Below are positions 1-6,561 of a DNA stretch of 10,546 bases, one piece after another (positions within the stretch are counted from its first letter, which is position 1; the number at the start of each line of letters is the position of its first letter). This stretch comes from Acidobacteriota bacterium (GTDB lineage Bacteria > Acidobacteriota > Blastocatellia > Pyrinomonadales > Pyrinomonadaceae), in assembly GCA_013813755.1 (NCBI GenBank), contig JACCRD010000218.1:1-10546 (forward strand). The letters run 5' to 3'. A model generated the notes under the pieces. It was not told the origin of the DNA. It saw only the letters and a program-made list of their open reading frames with translations, and did no database searches. The position numbers and the translations under genes are program-made.

Positions 1-7
1 TGAAGAG

Positions 8-418
8 ATGAATTTGAATAAAGATGTTAACGATAAAACTGCTGCTAATATAGCGCAGCAATTATTTGATGTAGTAGGAAAGGAGAATCTTGGGGTTTTA
101 AAATCACACGAAGAATTGAAAAAGTCCGTTACTAAAAATGAAGACCGTCCTTTCAAGGTAGCGGTTAGTGAAGCCTCAAAAAATGAAGTAAAAAATCTAG
201 GTAATACTTTAGGAGATACTGAACATATGCTTTCGTTTGCAATCAATAAAAATGAAATAGATATTCTTCAAATAGATATTCCGCAATCAAAAATTCTAGA
301 AAACAATCCTTCTCATAAATTTGTGGAAATGAACTTAAATAATCGTTGTTTTACTGCAAAATCGTTGGAAGAAACTGTAGAGAAGGTAGCTAATATTAAA
401 GGAATTTTTCAAAGATAA
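8..418 (+). CDS. Hypothetical AT-rich protein, possibly 5'-truncated
   Basis: A 136-residue Lys/Asn/Glu-rich soluble protein that I do not recognise. It has no hydrophobic segment, no signal peptide and a single Cys in NNRCF near the C-terminus. The only in-frame ATG close to the left edge is used as the start. There is no stop codon between it and the window edge and no clear ribosome site, so the real gene may begin outside the window and this may be the C-terminal part of a larger protein. Base use is clearly more AT-rich than the following asnB, with many aaa, aat and ata codons, which suggests recent acquisition or a fast-evolving gene. Its TAA shares one base with the asnB ATG, so translation of the two is probably coupled. 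Confidence 0.6.
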   Translation: MNLNKDVNDKTAANIAQQLFDVVGKENLGVLKSHEELKKSVTKNEDRPFKVAVSEASKNEVKNLGNTLGDTEHMLSFAINKNEIDILQIDIPQSKILENNPSHKFVEMNLNNRCFTAKSLEETVEKVANIKGIFQR

Positions 419-2352
419 TGTGTGGAATAGCAGGTTGGGCAAATTTAGACTCTAAAAAACCTTTGCAAAATCACAGCGAAGCCGTTTTGCATTCGATGTG
501 CAACCAGATAATTCATCGCGGTCCTGATTCGGAAGGTTTATGGCTGGATGAATCGGTGGCGCTCGGAATGCGGCGACTTTCGATTATTGATCTTCACACG
601 GGCGAGCAGCCGGTTTACAGCGAAGACCGCAAAATCATCGCGGTGATGAACGGCGAAATTTATAATTTTCGAGAGATTCGCCAAAGTCTGGAAAAGCGCG
701 GACACCGATTTGAGACGCAGACCGACACCGAAGTTTTACCGCATCTTTATGAGGAATACGGCGAAGAACTCATCGAACATTTGAACGGAATGTTCGCTTT
801 TGCGCTCTGGGATTTGCGAAAGAAAAAACTTTTGATTGCGCGTGATCGGTTCGGAGAAAAGCCGCTTTACTACGGCTTTTTTGACGAAAAATTCATTTTC
901 GCCTCCGAGCCGAAAGTTCTGCTTGAAAATCCGCACGTAAAAACTGAAATCAACCTGGACGCTTTTCGGCAATATCTTTCTTTTGATTACGTTCCCGCGC
1001 CCAATTCGATTTACAAAAACATCTTTAAGCTTCCCGCGGCGCATCTTTTAATTTTAGAAAATGGCGAGATCGAAACGCGGCGTTACTGGAATTTAACCTG
1101 GCAGAAGCCCGCCATTGATAGCTCGCAGTCTTCTGCCACAAACCAGACGCCGACGATCAAAGAAGCATCAGAACAGCTCAAAGAATTACTTGCCGATTCG
1201 GTCAGGATGCGGCTCGTGTCGGATGTTCCGCTCGGCATTCTGCTCTCCGGCGGAGTTGATTCTTCGGCAATCGCGGCTTTTGCGACGCAGTTTTCAAATG
1301 AAAAAGTGAAAACGTTTTCTATCGGTTTTGAGGAAGATTCTTTTGACGAGTCAAAATTCGCGCGGGAAGTTGCGGCGCATCTCGGAACCGAGCATTACGA
1401 GGACAAACTGAGTGTTGAAAAAGCGGCGGATTTGATTTCAGAAATTGGCGGCTGGCTTGATGAACCGATGTCTGACGGCTCGCTTCTGCCGACGCTTCTT
1501 TTATCACGGTTTGTTAAAAAATACGTTACAGTCGCGCTCGGCGGCGACGGCGGCGACGAAATTTTCGCCGGTTATCCGATGTATTACGGACATCGAATGG
1601 CGCGTGTTTACGATTCGATTCCGCGTTTTCTGCGTTCGAGTCTGATCGAGCCGATTGTTAATAATTTGCCGGTCAGCACGAAAAATCTTTCGTTTGATTA
1701 TAAAGCGAAACGCTTTGTCGCGGCTTCAAAATACGATCTGGTCACGCGCCATCATTCGTGGTTCGGTTCATTTTCCATCGATCAGCAAAACAATTTGTTG
1801 ACCAGAGATGTTCTGGCAAACACTTCAAGCAACATTTATAGAGGCGCGAAAGATTTACTGAAAATTACTGACGCGCAAAACGAAATTGAACAGATGCAGT
1901 TTTTGGATATGAATTTTTATCTGGCTGAGGATATTCTGACCAAAGTTGACCGCGCTTCGATGGCGGTTTCGCTTGAAGTTCGCGCGCCGTTTCTTGACCC
2001 GCGCGTCGCGGAATTTGCCGCCGGTTTGCCGCCGGAATACAAGCTCAAAGGCAATAAGGGTAAGTATATTTTGAAAAAAGCGGTTGCCGATTTGCTGCCA
2101 AAATCTATTTTGCAGCGTCCCAAAAAAGGTTTCGGAATTCCGATTGCCGGATGGCTTAAAGGTCGTCTGAATCCGCTGATGCACGATTTGCTTGCGCCGG
2201 AAAGATTAAAAAATCAAGGTTTGTTCAACGTGGGTTTTGTGCAGAAACTGATAAAAGAACACGAACAAAATATCGCCAGTCACCACAAACAACTTTGGAC
2301 GCTGCTAGTCTTCCAACTTTGGTATGAAAACTTTTTTCTTAAAAATCGTTGA
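418..2352 (+). CDS. asnB: Asparagine synthase (glutamine-hydrolysing), class II amidotransferase type
   Basis: Makes asparagine from aspartate, ATP and glutamine in the cytoplasm. The class II glutaminase domain starts at the exposed nucleophile Cys2 (MCGIAG). It is followed by HRGPDS (33-38), MNGEIYN (77-83) and TDTE (102-105), the residues that hold glutamine, and RDRFGEKPLYY. The synthetase domain carries the ATP pyrophosphatase loop SGGVDSS at 277-283, GGDGGDE at 375-381 and the late LEVRAPFLD motif. At 644 residues it is longer than E. coli AsnB (about 554) and matches the long AsnB family often found beside polysaccharide clusters, so amidation of a sugar or peptide cannot be excluded. 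All catalytic motifs look intact. The start must be this ATG because Cys2 has to follow the initiator Met. The upstream gene's TAA overlaps the ATG by one base. Confidence 0.95.
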   Translation: MCGIAGWANLDSKKPLQNHSEAVLHSMCNQIIHRGPDSEGLWLDESVALGMRRLSIIDLHTGEQPVYSEDRKIIAVMNGEIYNFREIRQSLEKRGHRFETQTDTEVLPHLYEEYGEELIEHLNGMFAFALWDLRKKKLLIARDRFGEKPLYYGFFDEKFIFASEPKVLLENPHVKTEINLDAFRQYLSFDYVPAPNSIYKNIFKLPAAHLLILENGEIETRRYWNLTWQKPAIDSSQSSATNQTPTIKEASEQLKELLADSVRMRLVSDVPLGILLSGGVDSSAIAAFATQFSNEKVKTFSIGFEEDSFDESKFAREVAAHLGTEHYEDKLSVEKAADLISEIGGWLDEPMSDGSLLPTLLLSRFVKKYVTVALGGDGGDEIFAGYPMYYGHRMARVYDSIPRFLRSSLIEPIVNNLPVSTKNLSFDYKAKRFVAASKYDLVTRHHSWFGSFSIDQQNNLLTRDVLANTSSNIYRGAKDLLKITDAQNEIEQMQFLDMNFYLAEDILTKVDRASMAVSLEVRAPFLDPRVAEFAAGLPPEYKLKGNKGKYILKKAVADLLPKSILQRPKKGFGIPIAGWLKGRLNPLMHDLLAPERLKNQGLFNVGFVQKLIKEHEQNIASHHKQLWTLLVFQLWYENFFLKNR

Positions 2353-2792
2353 ATATTACAAAGCTTGAAGTTTTCGGTTTTCAAACTTTTTCTTTGATAA
2401 ACAGAGATTTTAACAGAGACATTACAAATCGCTGCTATTCGCTTTTTGATAATCGAGCGATTATTTTTATATGTCTTTGTTTTGCCGTCTGCGCCCCGCT
2501 TCAACTGGCGGCAAACTCTCTCGCCGAATATAAGGAAAATATCCGAAGATCAAGAAAATCCATTATTAAACTGCAAAATCCTTCTTCAGAAGACGTCGCT
2601 AACAAATATTACCCGGAGTTTTAACACCAGACGTTAAAAGGTTTTGCGCGATGTTCGCAAACGAGAGGAACTTTATCAAAATATGAGCAATTTAACTTTG
2701 AATTTCAAAAGGAAGTTTTGCAAATCATCAGCCGCCTGCGAGAAATAGAGGAAAAATTGGGTTTGAAAAGACAGAGAGCTACAAGAAAATAA
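2349..2792 (+). pseudogene. Decayed gene for a secreted, coiled-coil-like protein
   Basis: One frame runs from the asnB stop to 2792 but is broken by a TAA at 2622-2624. Before the stop it encodes a hydrophobic signal-like stretch (IIFICLCFAVCAPLQLAA) followed by charged helix (SLAEYKENIRRSRKSI). After the stop the same frame encodes a heptad-like helix, QKEVLQIISRLREIEEKLG, and ends in a basic tail at a TAA. Between 2641 and 2682 a second frame reads VLRDVRKREELYQN, which also looks like coiled coil, so at least one frameshift is likely in addition to the stop. There is no in-frame ATG before the hydrophobic segment; only TTG codons at 2349 and 2394 are available. I infer a remnant of a small secreted or membrane-anchored helical protein of unknown function. 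A chance mixture of non-coding frames is the alternative. Confidence 0.4.
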
Positions 2793-2805
2793 TTTTAGTG
2801 AAAAA

Positions 2806-2870
2806 CGGTAAGTGGTAAGTGGTAAATTTTTATTTTCCATTTACCGTTTTCCGTTTATCTCTTACCACTT
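2806..2870. repeat. Inverted heptad-repeat element (AAGTGGT type)
   Basis: The left arm reads ggtaagt, ggtaagt, ggtaaat (2807-2827). The right arm, read on the minus strand from 2870, gives aagtggt, aagagat, aaacgga, aaacggt, aaatgg, so it is a run of the same 7-base family in inverted orientation. Exact pairings include 2810-2819 with 2861-2870 (10 bp) and 2821-2827 with 2839-2845 (7 bp). The right arm ends at the base before the ATG at 2871. Confidence 0.8.
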
Positions 2871-3623
2871 ATGAACACTACTTCCCTGATTTTGTTAATT
2901 GTTTTATTTTTCATCACCAGCGCAATCGGCGTGGTGACGGGGAGCAACTCTTTAATCACTGTTCCGGTAATGTTTCAGTTCGGCATCGACCCGAAAATCG
3001 CCGTCGCTACCAATATGTTCGGACTGACGTTTATGAACATCGGCGCGACAATTCCCTTTATGCGAAAGGGGGCGATTGATTACAAAAAAATGTCGCCGCT
3101 CGTCGTTTTAACAGTCATTAGTTCAGCAATTGGCGCGCTGCTCGTCGGGCTGATTACCAGCCAGAGCATTAAATTAATTGTTTCGATAGCAATGATTGCC
3201 GTAACACTTTTTACGCTTCTCAAGCCGGATGCCGGTGTTGCGAAAGTGGATAATGTCGGACAAAAAACAAAAATTATCGTTTTTGTTCTGACATTTCTTT
3301 TAGGAATTTACGGCGGACTTTACAGCGGCGGCTACACAACAATGCTGACGGCGGTTTACGTCGCTTTTTTTGGTTTGACGTTTACGGAAGCGGTCGCCTC
3401 GACAAAATTTATCAACGTTTTTTCGTCGTTCGTTGCGACCGTAATTTTTATGTGGCAAGGTTTAGTTGATTATCATCTGGGCTTAATTTTAGCCGTCACA
3501 ATGTTTATCGCGGCTTACGTCGGCGCAAAAACTGTAACGAAATTAAATGACGTGTGGCTCAAGCGAATCTTTATCACGACTGTTTTGATTTTAGCTGCCA
3601 AAACAATTTTTGATTTCGTTTAA
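2871..3623 (+). CDS. TSUP family membrane carrier (TauE/SafE-like sulfite/anion exporter)
   Basis: A 250-residue integral inner-membrane protein, usual length for the TSUP (TauE/SafE, formerly DUF81) family. Family members move sulfite, sulfonates or related sulfur compounds; the substrate here is unknown. The internal duplication typical of the family is visible: residues 20-71 (G-VVTGSNSLITVPVMFQFG ... MRKGAIDY) and 145-201 (GIYGGLYSGGYTTMLTAVY ... MWQGLVDY) align as two halves, each with a Gly-rich loop, a helix beginning near EAVAST/KIAVAT, and a final Q/KGxxDY. About eight hydrophobic helices can be placed. The ATG sits directly after the inverted heptad element with no Shine-Dalgarno site, yet MNTTSLILLIVLFF is a natural TSUP N-terminus. 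Neighbouring genes give no clue to substrate. Confidence 0.85.
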   Translation: MNTTSLILLIVLFFITSAIGVVTGSNSLITVPVMFQFGIDPKIAVATNMFGLTFMNIGATIPFMRKGAIDYKKMSPLVVLTVISSAIGALLVGLITSQSIKLIVSIAMIAVTLFTLLKPDAGVAKVDNVGQKTKIIVFVLTFLLGIYGGLYSGGYTTMLTAVYVAFFGLTFTEAVASTKFINVFSSFVATVIFMWQGLVDYHLGLILAVTMFIAAYVGAKTVTKLNDVWLKRIFITTVLILAAKTIFDFV

Positions 3624-3664
3624 TCCAAAGTATTACCACAACAGACGCGGGAAGATACCAATTT

Positions 3665-3688
3665 AATTCAAAACAATCCAAAATCCAA
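3665..3688. repeat. Short heptad repeat (AATCCAA type)
   Basis: Two exact tandem copies of aatccaa lie at 3675-3681 and 3682-3688. A variant, aattcaa (3665-3671), precedes them after a 3-base offset. The repeat lies in the short gap upstream of the mnmA promoter. Confidence 0.55.
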
Positions 3689-3719
3689 TTATCAGTGTCA
3701 TCTGCGGTTTAATATTTTT

Positions 3720-3728
3720 TGCTATAAT
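3720..3728 (+). promoter_or_regulatory. Extended -10 promoter of mnmA, probably producing a leaderless mRNA
   Basis: A perfect TATAAT at 3723-3728 is preceded by TGC, giving an extended -10 box (TGnTATAAT). No good -35 lies at 16-18 bases, which is common for extended -10 promoters. Transcription should begin about 6-8 bases after the box, around 3734-3736, and the mnmA ATG is at 3738. The message would have at most a few leader bases. This agrees with the lack of any Shine-Dalgarno sequence there. Confidence 0.65.
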
Positions 3729-3737
3729 GTTTGTGTT

Positions 3738-4844
3738 ATGAAAATAGCAGTAGCAATGAGCGGCGGCGTGGATTCTTCTTCGGCAGCCGCGCTTCTTAAA
3801 GAGCAGGGACACGAACTTGTCGGATTTACGATGCAGTTGTGGAACCAAAGGCGGGGCATCTCTCTGGACGAAAACGGTGATCCGCTGCCATCGCGGTGCT
3901 GTTCGCTTGATGATGTTTATGATGCGCGCCGTGTGGCGGAATCGCTCGGCTTTCCATTTTATGTTTTAAATCTTGAACAGGAGTTTGAAAAATCCGTTGT
4001 CGAGCCGTTTGTCCAAAGTTATCTGGACGGCGAAACGCCAATCCCGTGCGTCGCCTGCAACTCGCGTTTGAAGTTTGCATCACTTGATAAATTAGCGCAA
4101 AGTCTCGGCTGCGATAAAGTTGCGACGGGACATTTCGCGCGTGTTGAATTTGACGAAGCGGCAAATCGTTACCGCTTATTTCGCGGGCGTAATCATTGGA
4201 AAGACCAAAGTTATTTCTTGTGGGAACTAACGCAAGACCAACTTTCCCGCGCCTATTTTCCGCTTGGCGAAATGTTAAAATCCGAAGTCCGCGACATTGC
4301 CCGCAGCGCAAATTTATACGTCGCCGAAAAACAGGAATCGCAGGAAATCTGTTTTGTTCCCGACGGCAAATACTCGGAGTTTATTGACCGCTATCTAACG
4401 CACGAAAACCGATCCGATGAATTGCCCGAAAGTGGTGAAATAGTCAATGCGAAAGGCGAAAAAATCGGCGAACATTCAGGTATTCACCGCTACACAATCG
4501 GGCAGCGGCGCGGTTTGAAAATCGCGCACGAAAAGCCTCTGTATGTGACGCAAATCGAACGATTGAAAAATCAAATTGTTGTCGGCGAAGCGGAAGAATT
4601 GGATTGTCTGGATTTCGTCGCCAAAGGAGTCAATTGGGTTGCCCTCGATGAACCGTCCGAACCTGTCCGTGCCGGAGTCAGAATTCGCTATCGCCACGAA
4701 CCCGCCCCCGCGCTTATTTATGCTTTACCCGACAACCGCGCCCAGATTGTTTTCGACGAGCCGCAACGCGCCATCACACCCGGACAAACGACGGTTTTCT
4801 ATGACGGCGAAGAAGTTGTCGGCGGCGGCTGGATTGTAAAATAA
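3738..4844 (+). CDS. mnmA: tRNA-specific 2-thiouridylase MnmA
   Basis: Installs the 2-thio group on U34 of tRNAs for Lys, Glu and Gln, using ATP to adenylate the base and sulfur delivered as a persulfide. The N-terminal PP-loop is SGGVDSS (8-14). The tRNA-adenylating region contains CCSxDDVYDARRVA (54-67). The nucleophile is expected to be Cys107 in IPCVACNSRLKF (102-113), and the persulfide-carrying Cys is Cys205 in SQEICFVPDG. GHFARV (131-136) and KDQSYFLW (155-162) are further family motifs. The C-terminal beta domain includes GIHRYTIGQRRGL and a final PGQTTVFYDGEEVVGGGWI. The length of 368 residues is normal and nothing is missing. The start is fixed by MKIAVAMSGG, which is standard for the family. 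Confidence 0.97.
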   Translation: MKIAVAMSGGVDSSSAAALLKEQGHELVGFTMQLWNQRRGISLDENGDPLPSRCCSLDDVYDARRVAESLGFPFYVLNLEQEFEKSVVEPFVQSYLDGETPIPCVACNSRLKFASLDKLAQSLGCDKVATGHFARVEFDEAANRYRLFRGRNHWKDQSYFLWELTQDQLSRAYFPLGEMLKSEVRDIARSANLYVAEKQESQEICFVPDGKYSEFIDRYLTHENRSDELPESGEIVNAKGEKIGEHSGIHRYTIGQRRGLKIAHEKPLYVTQIERLKNQIVVGEAEELDCLDFVAKGVNWVALDEPSEPVRAGVRIRYRHEPAPALIYALPDNRAQIVFDEPQRAITPGQTTVFYDGEEVVGGGWIVK

Positions 4845-4877
4845 TGATGAACACTGAATTATGAATGATTAATTGAA
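4843..4877. repeat. Degenerate heptad repeat (AATGATG type) at the mnmA stop
   Basis: In 7-base steps from 4843 the sequence reads aatgatg, aacactg, aattatg, aatgatt, aattgaa. Every unit opens with AA and most share AATnATG. The first unit begins inside the mnmA stop codon. No inverted arm was seen. Confidence 0.55.
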
Positions 4878-5154
4878 GAAAGAAGTCATTATTGTCGCGG
4901 GCGGAAACGGCGTTGAAATAATAACTTTCGCTCGTGCTTTTTTCGTGTTCTTTTGCGGCAATGCGATTACGAATTTTTGAATGTCGACGAAATCGCCAAA
5001 AGTCATCAGCGAAAAATTCGGGCGCAAAGAAAATTAACGCGTGAAAAATGTTTTTCCACAAACTGAACGAAGTTGTCCTATAAATCAAATCCTTATTGAC
5101 GACGAGCGTCAGCCGCAGATATTCGGTAAAACTCAAGAATACATTCAACTGAAA
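4878..5154. other. Gene-free stretch before the folate cyclo-ligase gene
   Basis: About 280 bases without a convincing gene. The forward frame from 4873 gives KKEVIIVAGGNGVEIITF and runs into a stop at 4978. It then restarts as an 18-residue peptide from ATG 4981 ending at 5037. A frame shift would be needed to continue, and the pieces match no family I can name, so this may be a decayed coding remnant. A weak stem pairs gtcattatt (from 4887) with aataataac about 22 bases later, with one mismatch. No promoter or terminator is clear. A GTG at 5041 would extend the next gene by 38 residues but those residues are unlike the family. Confidence 0.4.
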
Positions 5155-5730
5155 ATGCTCAAATCGCAACTTCGTAAAATTTACCTGCGCCAGCAAAAAC
5201 AACTTTCACCGGTGGAACGAAAAGATAAATCAGCGCAAATTGCCGATTTGTTTTTTGAAAATTTTGACTTGCAGAAAATCAATTTTCTGCATTGTTTTTT
5301 GCCGATTGAAAAATTCAATGAAATTGACACAAATTTTATCTTTCAAAAAATTTGGCGCGATTTTCCCCGCATCGAAACGTTCGCGCCGCGTGTCAATTTC
5401 CAGGTTGATAATATTGACAATCTGAAATTCGCGCCCGAAACCGAGCTTGTCAAAAACGCATGGGAAATTTTTGAGCCGGCGCGCGATGTAACGATTGTAA
5501 CTGAGAGAATTGATTTAGTTTTAGTTCCGCTTTTGTGTTTTGACTCGCGTGGTTTTCGTGTCGGTTACGGCAAGGGATTTTACGATAGATTTTTGAAAAA
5601 CTGTTGTGCTGATTGCTTAAAGATTGGTCTAAGCTATTTTGAACCGATTAGGAAAATCTCGGATGCGCAGGAGTTTGACGTGCCGATCGATTTTTGTGTT
5701 ACGCCCGAAAAGATTGTGAATTTCAAATAA
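5155..5730 (+). CDS. 5-formyltetrahydrofolate cyclo-ligase
   Basis: Converts 5-formyltetrahydrofolate to 5,10-methenyltetrahydrofolate with ATP, returning the stored folate to one-carbon metabolism; a cytoplasmic enzyme (MTHFS/YgfA family). From the ATG at 5155 the protein has 191 residues, the usual size. The N-terminus MLKSQLRKIYLRQQKQLSP carries the basic nucleotide-contacting pattern. LVKNAWEIFEP (98-108) is the substrate-loop region, and LVLVPLLCFDSRGFRVGYGKGFYDRFL (121-147) is the family signature with the ATP-binding GYGKGFYDR. The C-terminus has FDVPIDFCVTPEKI, where a His is common in place of the first Asp/Val pair region (usually HDxxVDxVVTE). An upstream GTG at 5041 is in frame, but its extra 38 residues do not resemble the family, so the internal ATG is preferred. 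No ribosome site is clear. Confidence 0.92.
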   Translation: MLKSQLRKIYLRQQKQLSPVERKDKSAQIADLFFENFDLQKINFLHCFLPIEKFNEIDTNFIFQKIWRDFPRIETFAPRVNFQVDNIDNLKFAPETELVKNAWEIFEPARDVTIVTERIDLVLVPLLCFDSRGFRVGYGKGFYDRFLKNCCADCLKIGLSYFEPIRKISDAQEFDVPIDFCVTPEKIVNFK

Positions 5731-5930
5731 AGGAAAGCAAATATTTTTGAACATTTATTATTCAATACTTTTTTTCTTTCAATTTTAATCGGTATTTATT
5801 CAGAAAATTTAACAGATCAATCAGCTTATGCAGATTTATGTCTGATTTATAAAGTTTGCGGTTCGGACATTTGCTTAAAATTGAAACCAAAACCTCGCAA
5901 ATGGCGAATTATATTGTAGTAGATAAAAAA

Positions 5931-5936
5931 GGGAGA
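5931..5936 (+). promoter_or_regulatory. Ribosome binding site of msrB
   Basis: gggaga ends 8 bases before the ATG at 5945. It is one of only two convincing Shine-Dalgarno sites in the window and supports this start for the signal-bearing protein. Confidence 0.65.
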
Positions 5937-5944
5937 AATAAAAA

Positions 5945-6475
5945 ATGGACAGACGAGCTTTTTTAAAATCAGGAATGTTGCTGGGTACTTTAACTGCTCT
6001 TTCGAGTTTTTCGCTTGGCTCGACAGGTATCGCGGAGAATTTATTTGATGAAAGCGGCGATAAACTTCCATTTAAGAAAATAGTTAAGACAGACGCCGAA
6101 TGGAAACGCATCTTGACGCCCGACCAATATCAAATTGCGCGAAAGGGCGGAACGGAAGCCGCTTACTCAAGTCCGCTCAACAAAAATTATAAGGAAGGCA
6201 TTTATAATTGTATATGCTGTAATTTGTCGCTTTTCAGTTCTAAAACGAAGTATAATTCCAATACGGGTTGGGCTAGTTTTTACGCGCCGATTGCTAAAAT
6301 CAACGTCGGCGAAAAAATTGATAATAGCTTGCCGGAAACGCGAACCGAAGTATTTTGTAATCGCTGCGACGCGCATCTCGGACACGTATTTGACGATGGT
6401 CCGAAACCGACCGGACTGCGCTATTGCATTAACGGAGTGGCGATGACATTTGTAGAAAAGGCGCGTAAAAAATAA
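5945..6475 (+). CDS. msrB: Peptide-methionine (R)-S-oxide reductase MsrB with Tat-type signal
   Basis: Reduces the R form of methionine sulfoxide in proteins. Residues 2-8 (DRRAFLK) followed by a hydrophobic run to about residue 25 form a twin-arginine signal, so the enzyme is probably exported folded across the inner membrane. The mature MsrB domain starts near GGTEAAY (68-74). It has zinc-site pairs C89xxC92 (with an extra Cys91, CICC) and C138xxC141 in CNRCDAHLGHVFDDGP, the TGWASF core (107-112), and the catalytic Cys161 in RYCINGVAMTF. No lipobox is seen. Length is 176 residues, normal for a single-domain MsrB plus leader. An AT-rich stretch of 214 bases precedes it, without a confident promoter. 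It is monocistronic and ends at a strong terminator. Confidence 0.95.
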   Translation: MDRRAFLKSGMLLGTLTALSSFSLGSTGIAENLFDESGDKLPFKKIVKTDAEWKRILTPDQYQIARKGGTEAAYSSPLNKNYKEGIYNCICCNLSLFSSKTKYNSNTGWASFYAPIAKINVGEKIDNSLPETRTEVFCNRCDAHLGHVFDDGPKPTGLRYCINGVAMTFVEKARKK

Positions 6476-6494
6476 TTATACAAATTACTTTTAC

Positions 6495-6546
6495 AAAAAA
6501 GGCTGCGGAACAAAGATTAAAATAAAGTCTTTGTTCCGCAGCCTTT
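6495..6546. terminator. Bidirectional rho-independent terminator
   Basis: A perfect 19-bp stem: 6498-6516 (aaaggctgcggaacaaaga) pairs with 6528-6546, with an 11-base loop. Six A residues at 6495-6500 give a U-run for minus-strand transcripts. The plus-strand tail is weaker (tttagattt). It lies between convergent genes and serves both msrB and the minus-strand gene. Confidence 0.9.
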
Positions 6547-6561
6547 AGATTTACCGAATTT

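Noticed and set aside
418..2352. Exosortase/PEP-CTERM-associated amidotransferase assignment for asnB
   Set aside because: The length fits, but no exosortase or polysaccharide gene is visible nearby, so only the general asparagine synthase call is supported.
2806..2870. CRISPR-like array
   Set aside because: The units are 7 bases long, directly adjacent and have no spacers. The arrangement is inverted, not a direct array.
2806..2870. Rho-independent terminator for the upstream region
   Set aside because: The stem is AT-rich and degenerate and is followed directly by a start codon instead of a T-run.
3826..4311. Minus-strand open frame inside mnmA
   Set aside because: Fully antisense to strongly conserved mnmA codons, with Arg/Gln-rich shadow composition.
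4873..4980. IspD-like start (KKEVIIVAGGNG)
   Set aside because: After AGGNG the sequence lacks the TRM...PKQF continuation required for an IspD nucleotidyltransferase, and the frame soon stops. The likeness is too short to use.
5041..5154. GTG start extending the cyclo-ligase by 38 residues
   Set aside because: The extension does not resemble the family and has no ribosome site; MLKSQLRK at 5155 is the typical N-terminus.
4774..5202. Minus-strand open frame of 142 codons across the mnmA end and the following gap
   Set aside because: It crosses the mnmA 3' end and the start of the cyclo-ligase, has no recognisable motif and no ribosome site. Treated as chance.
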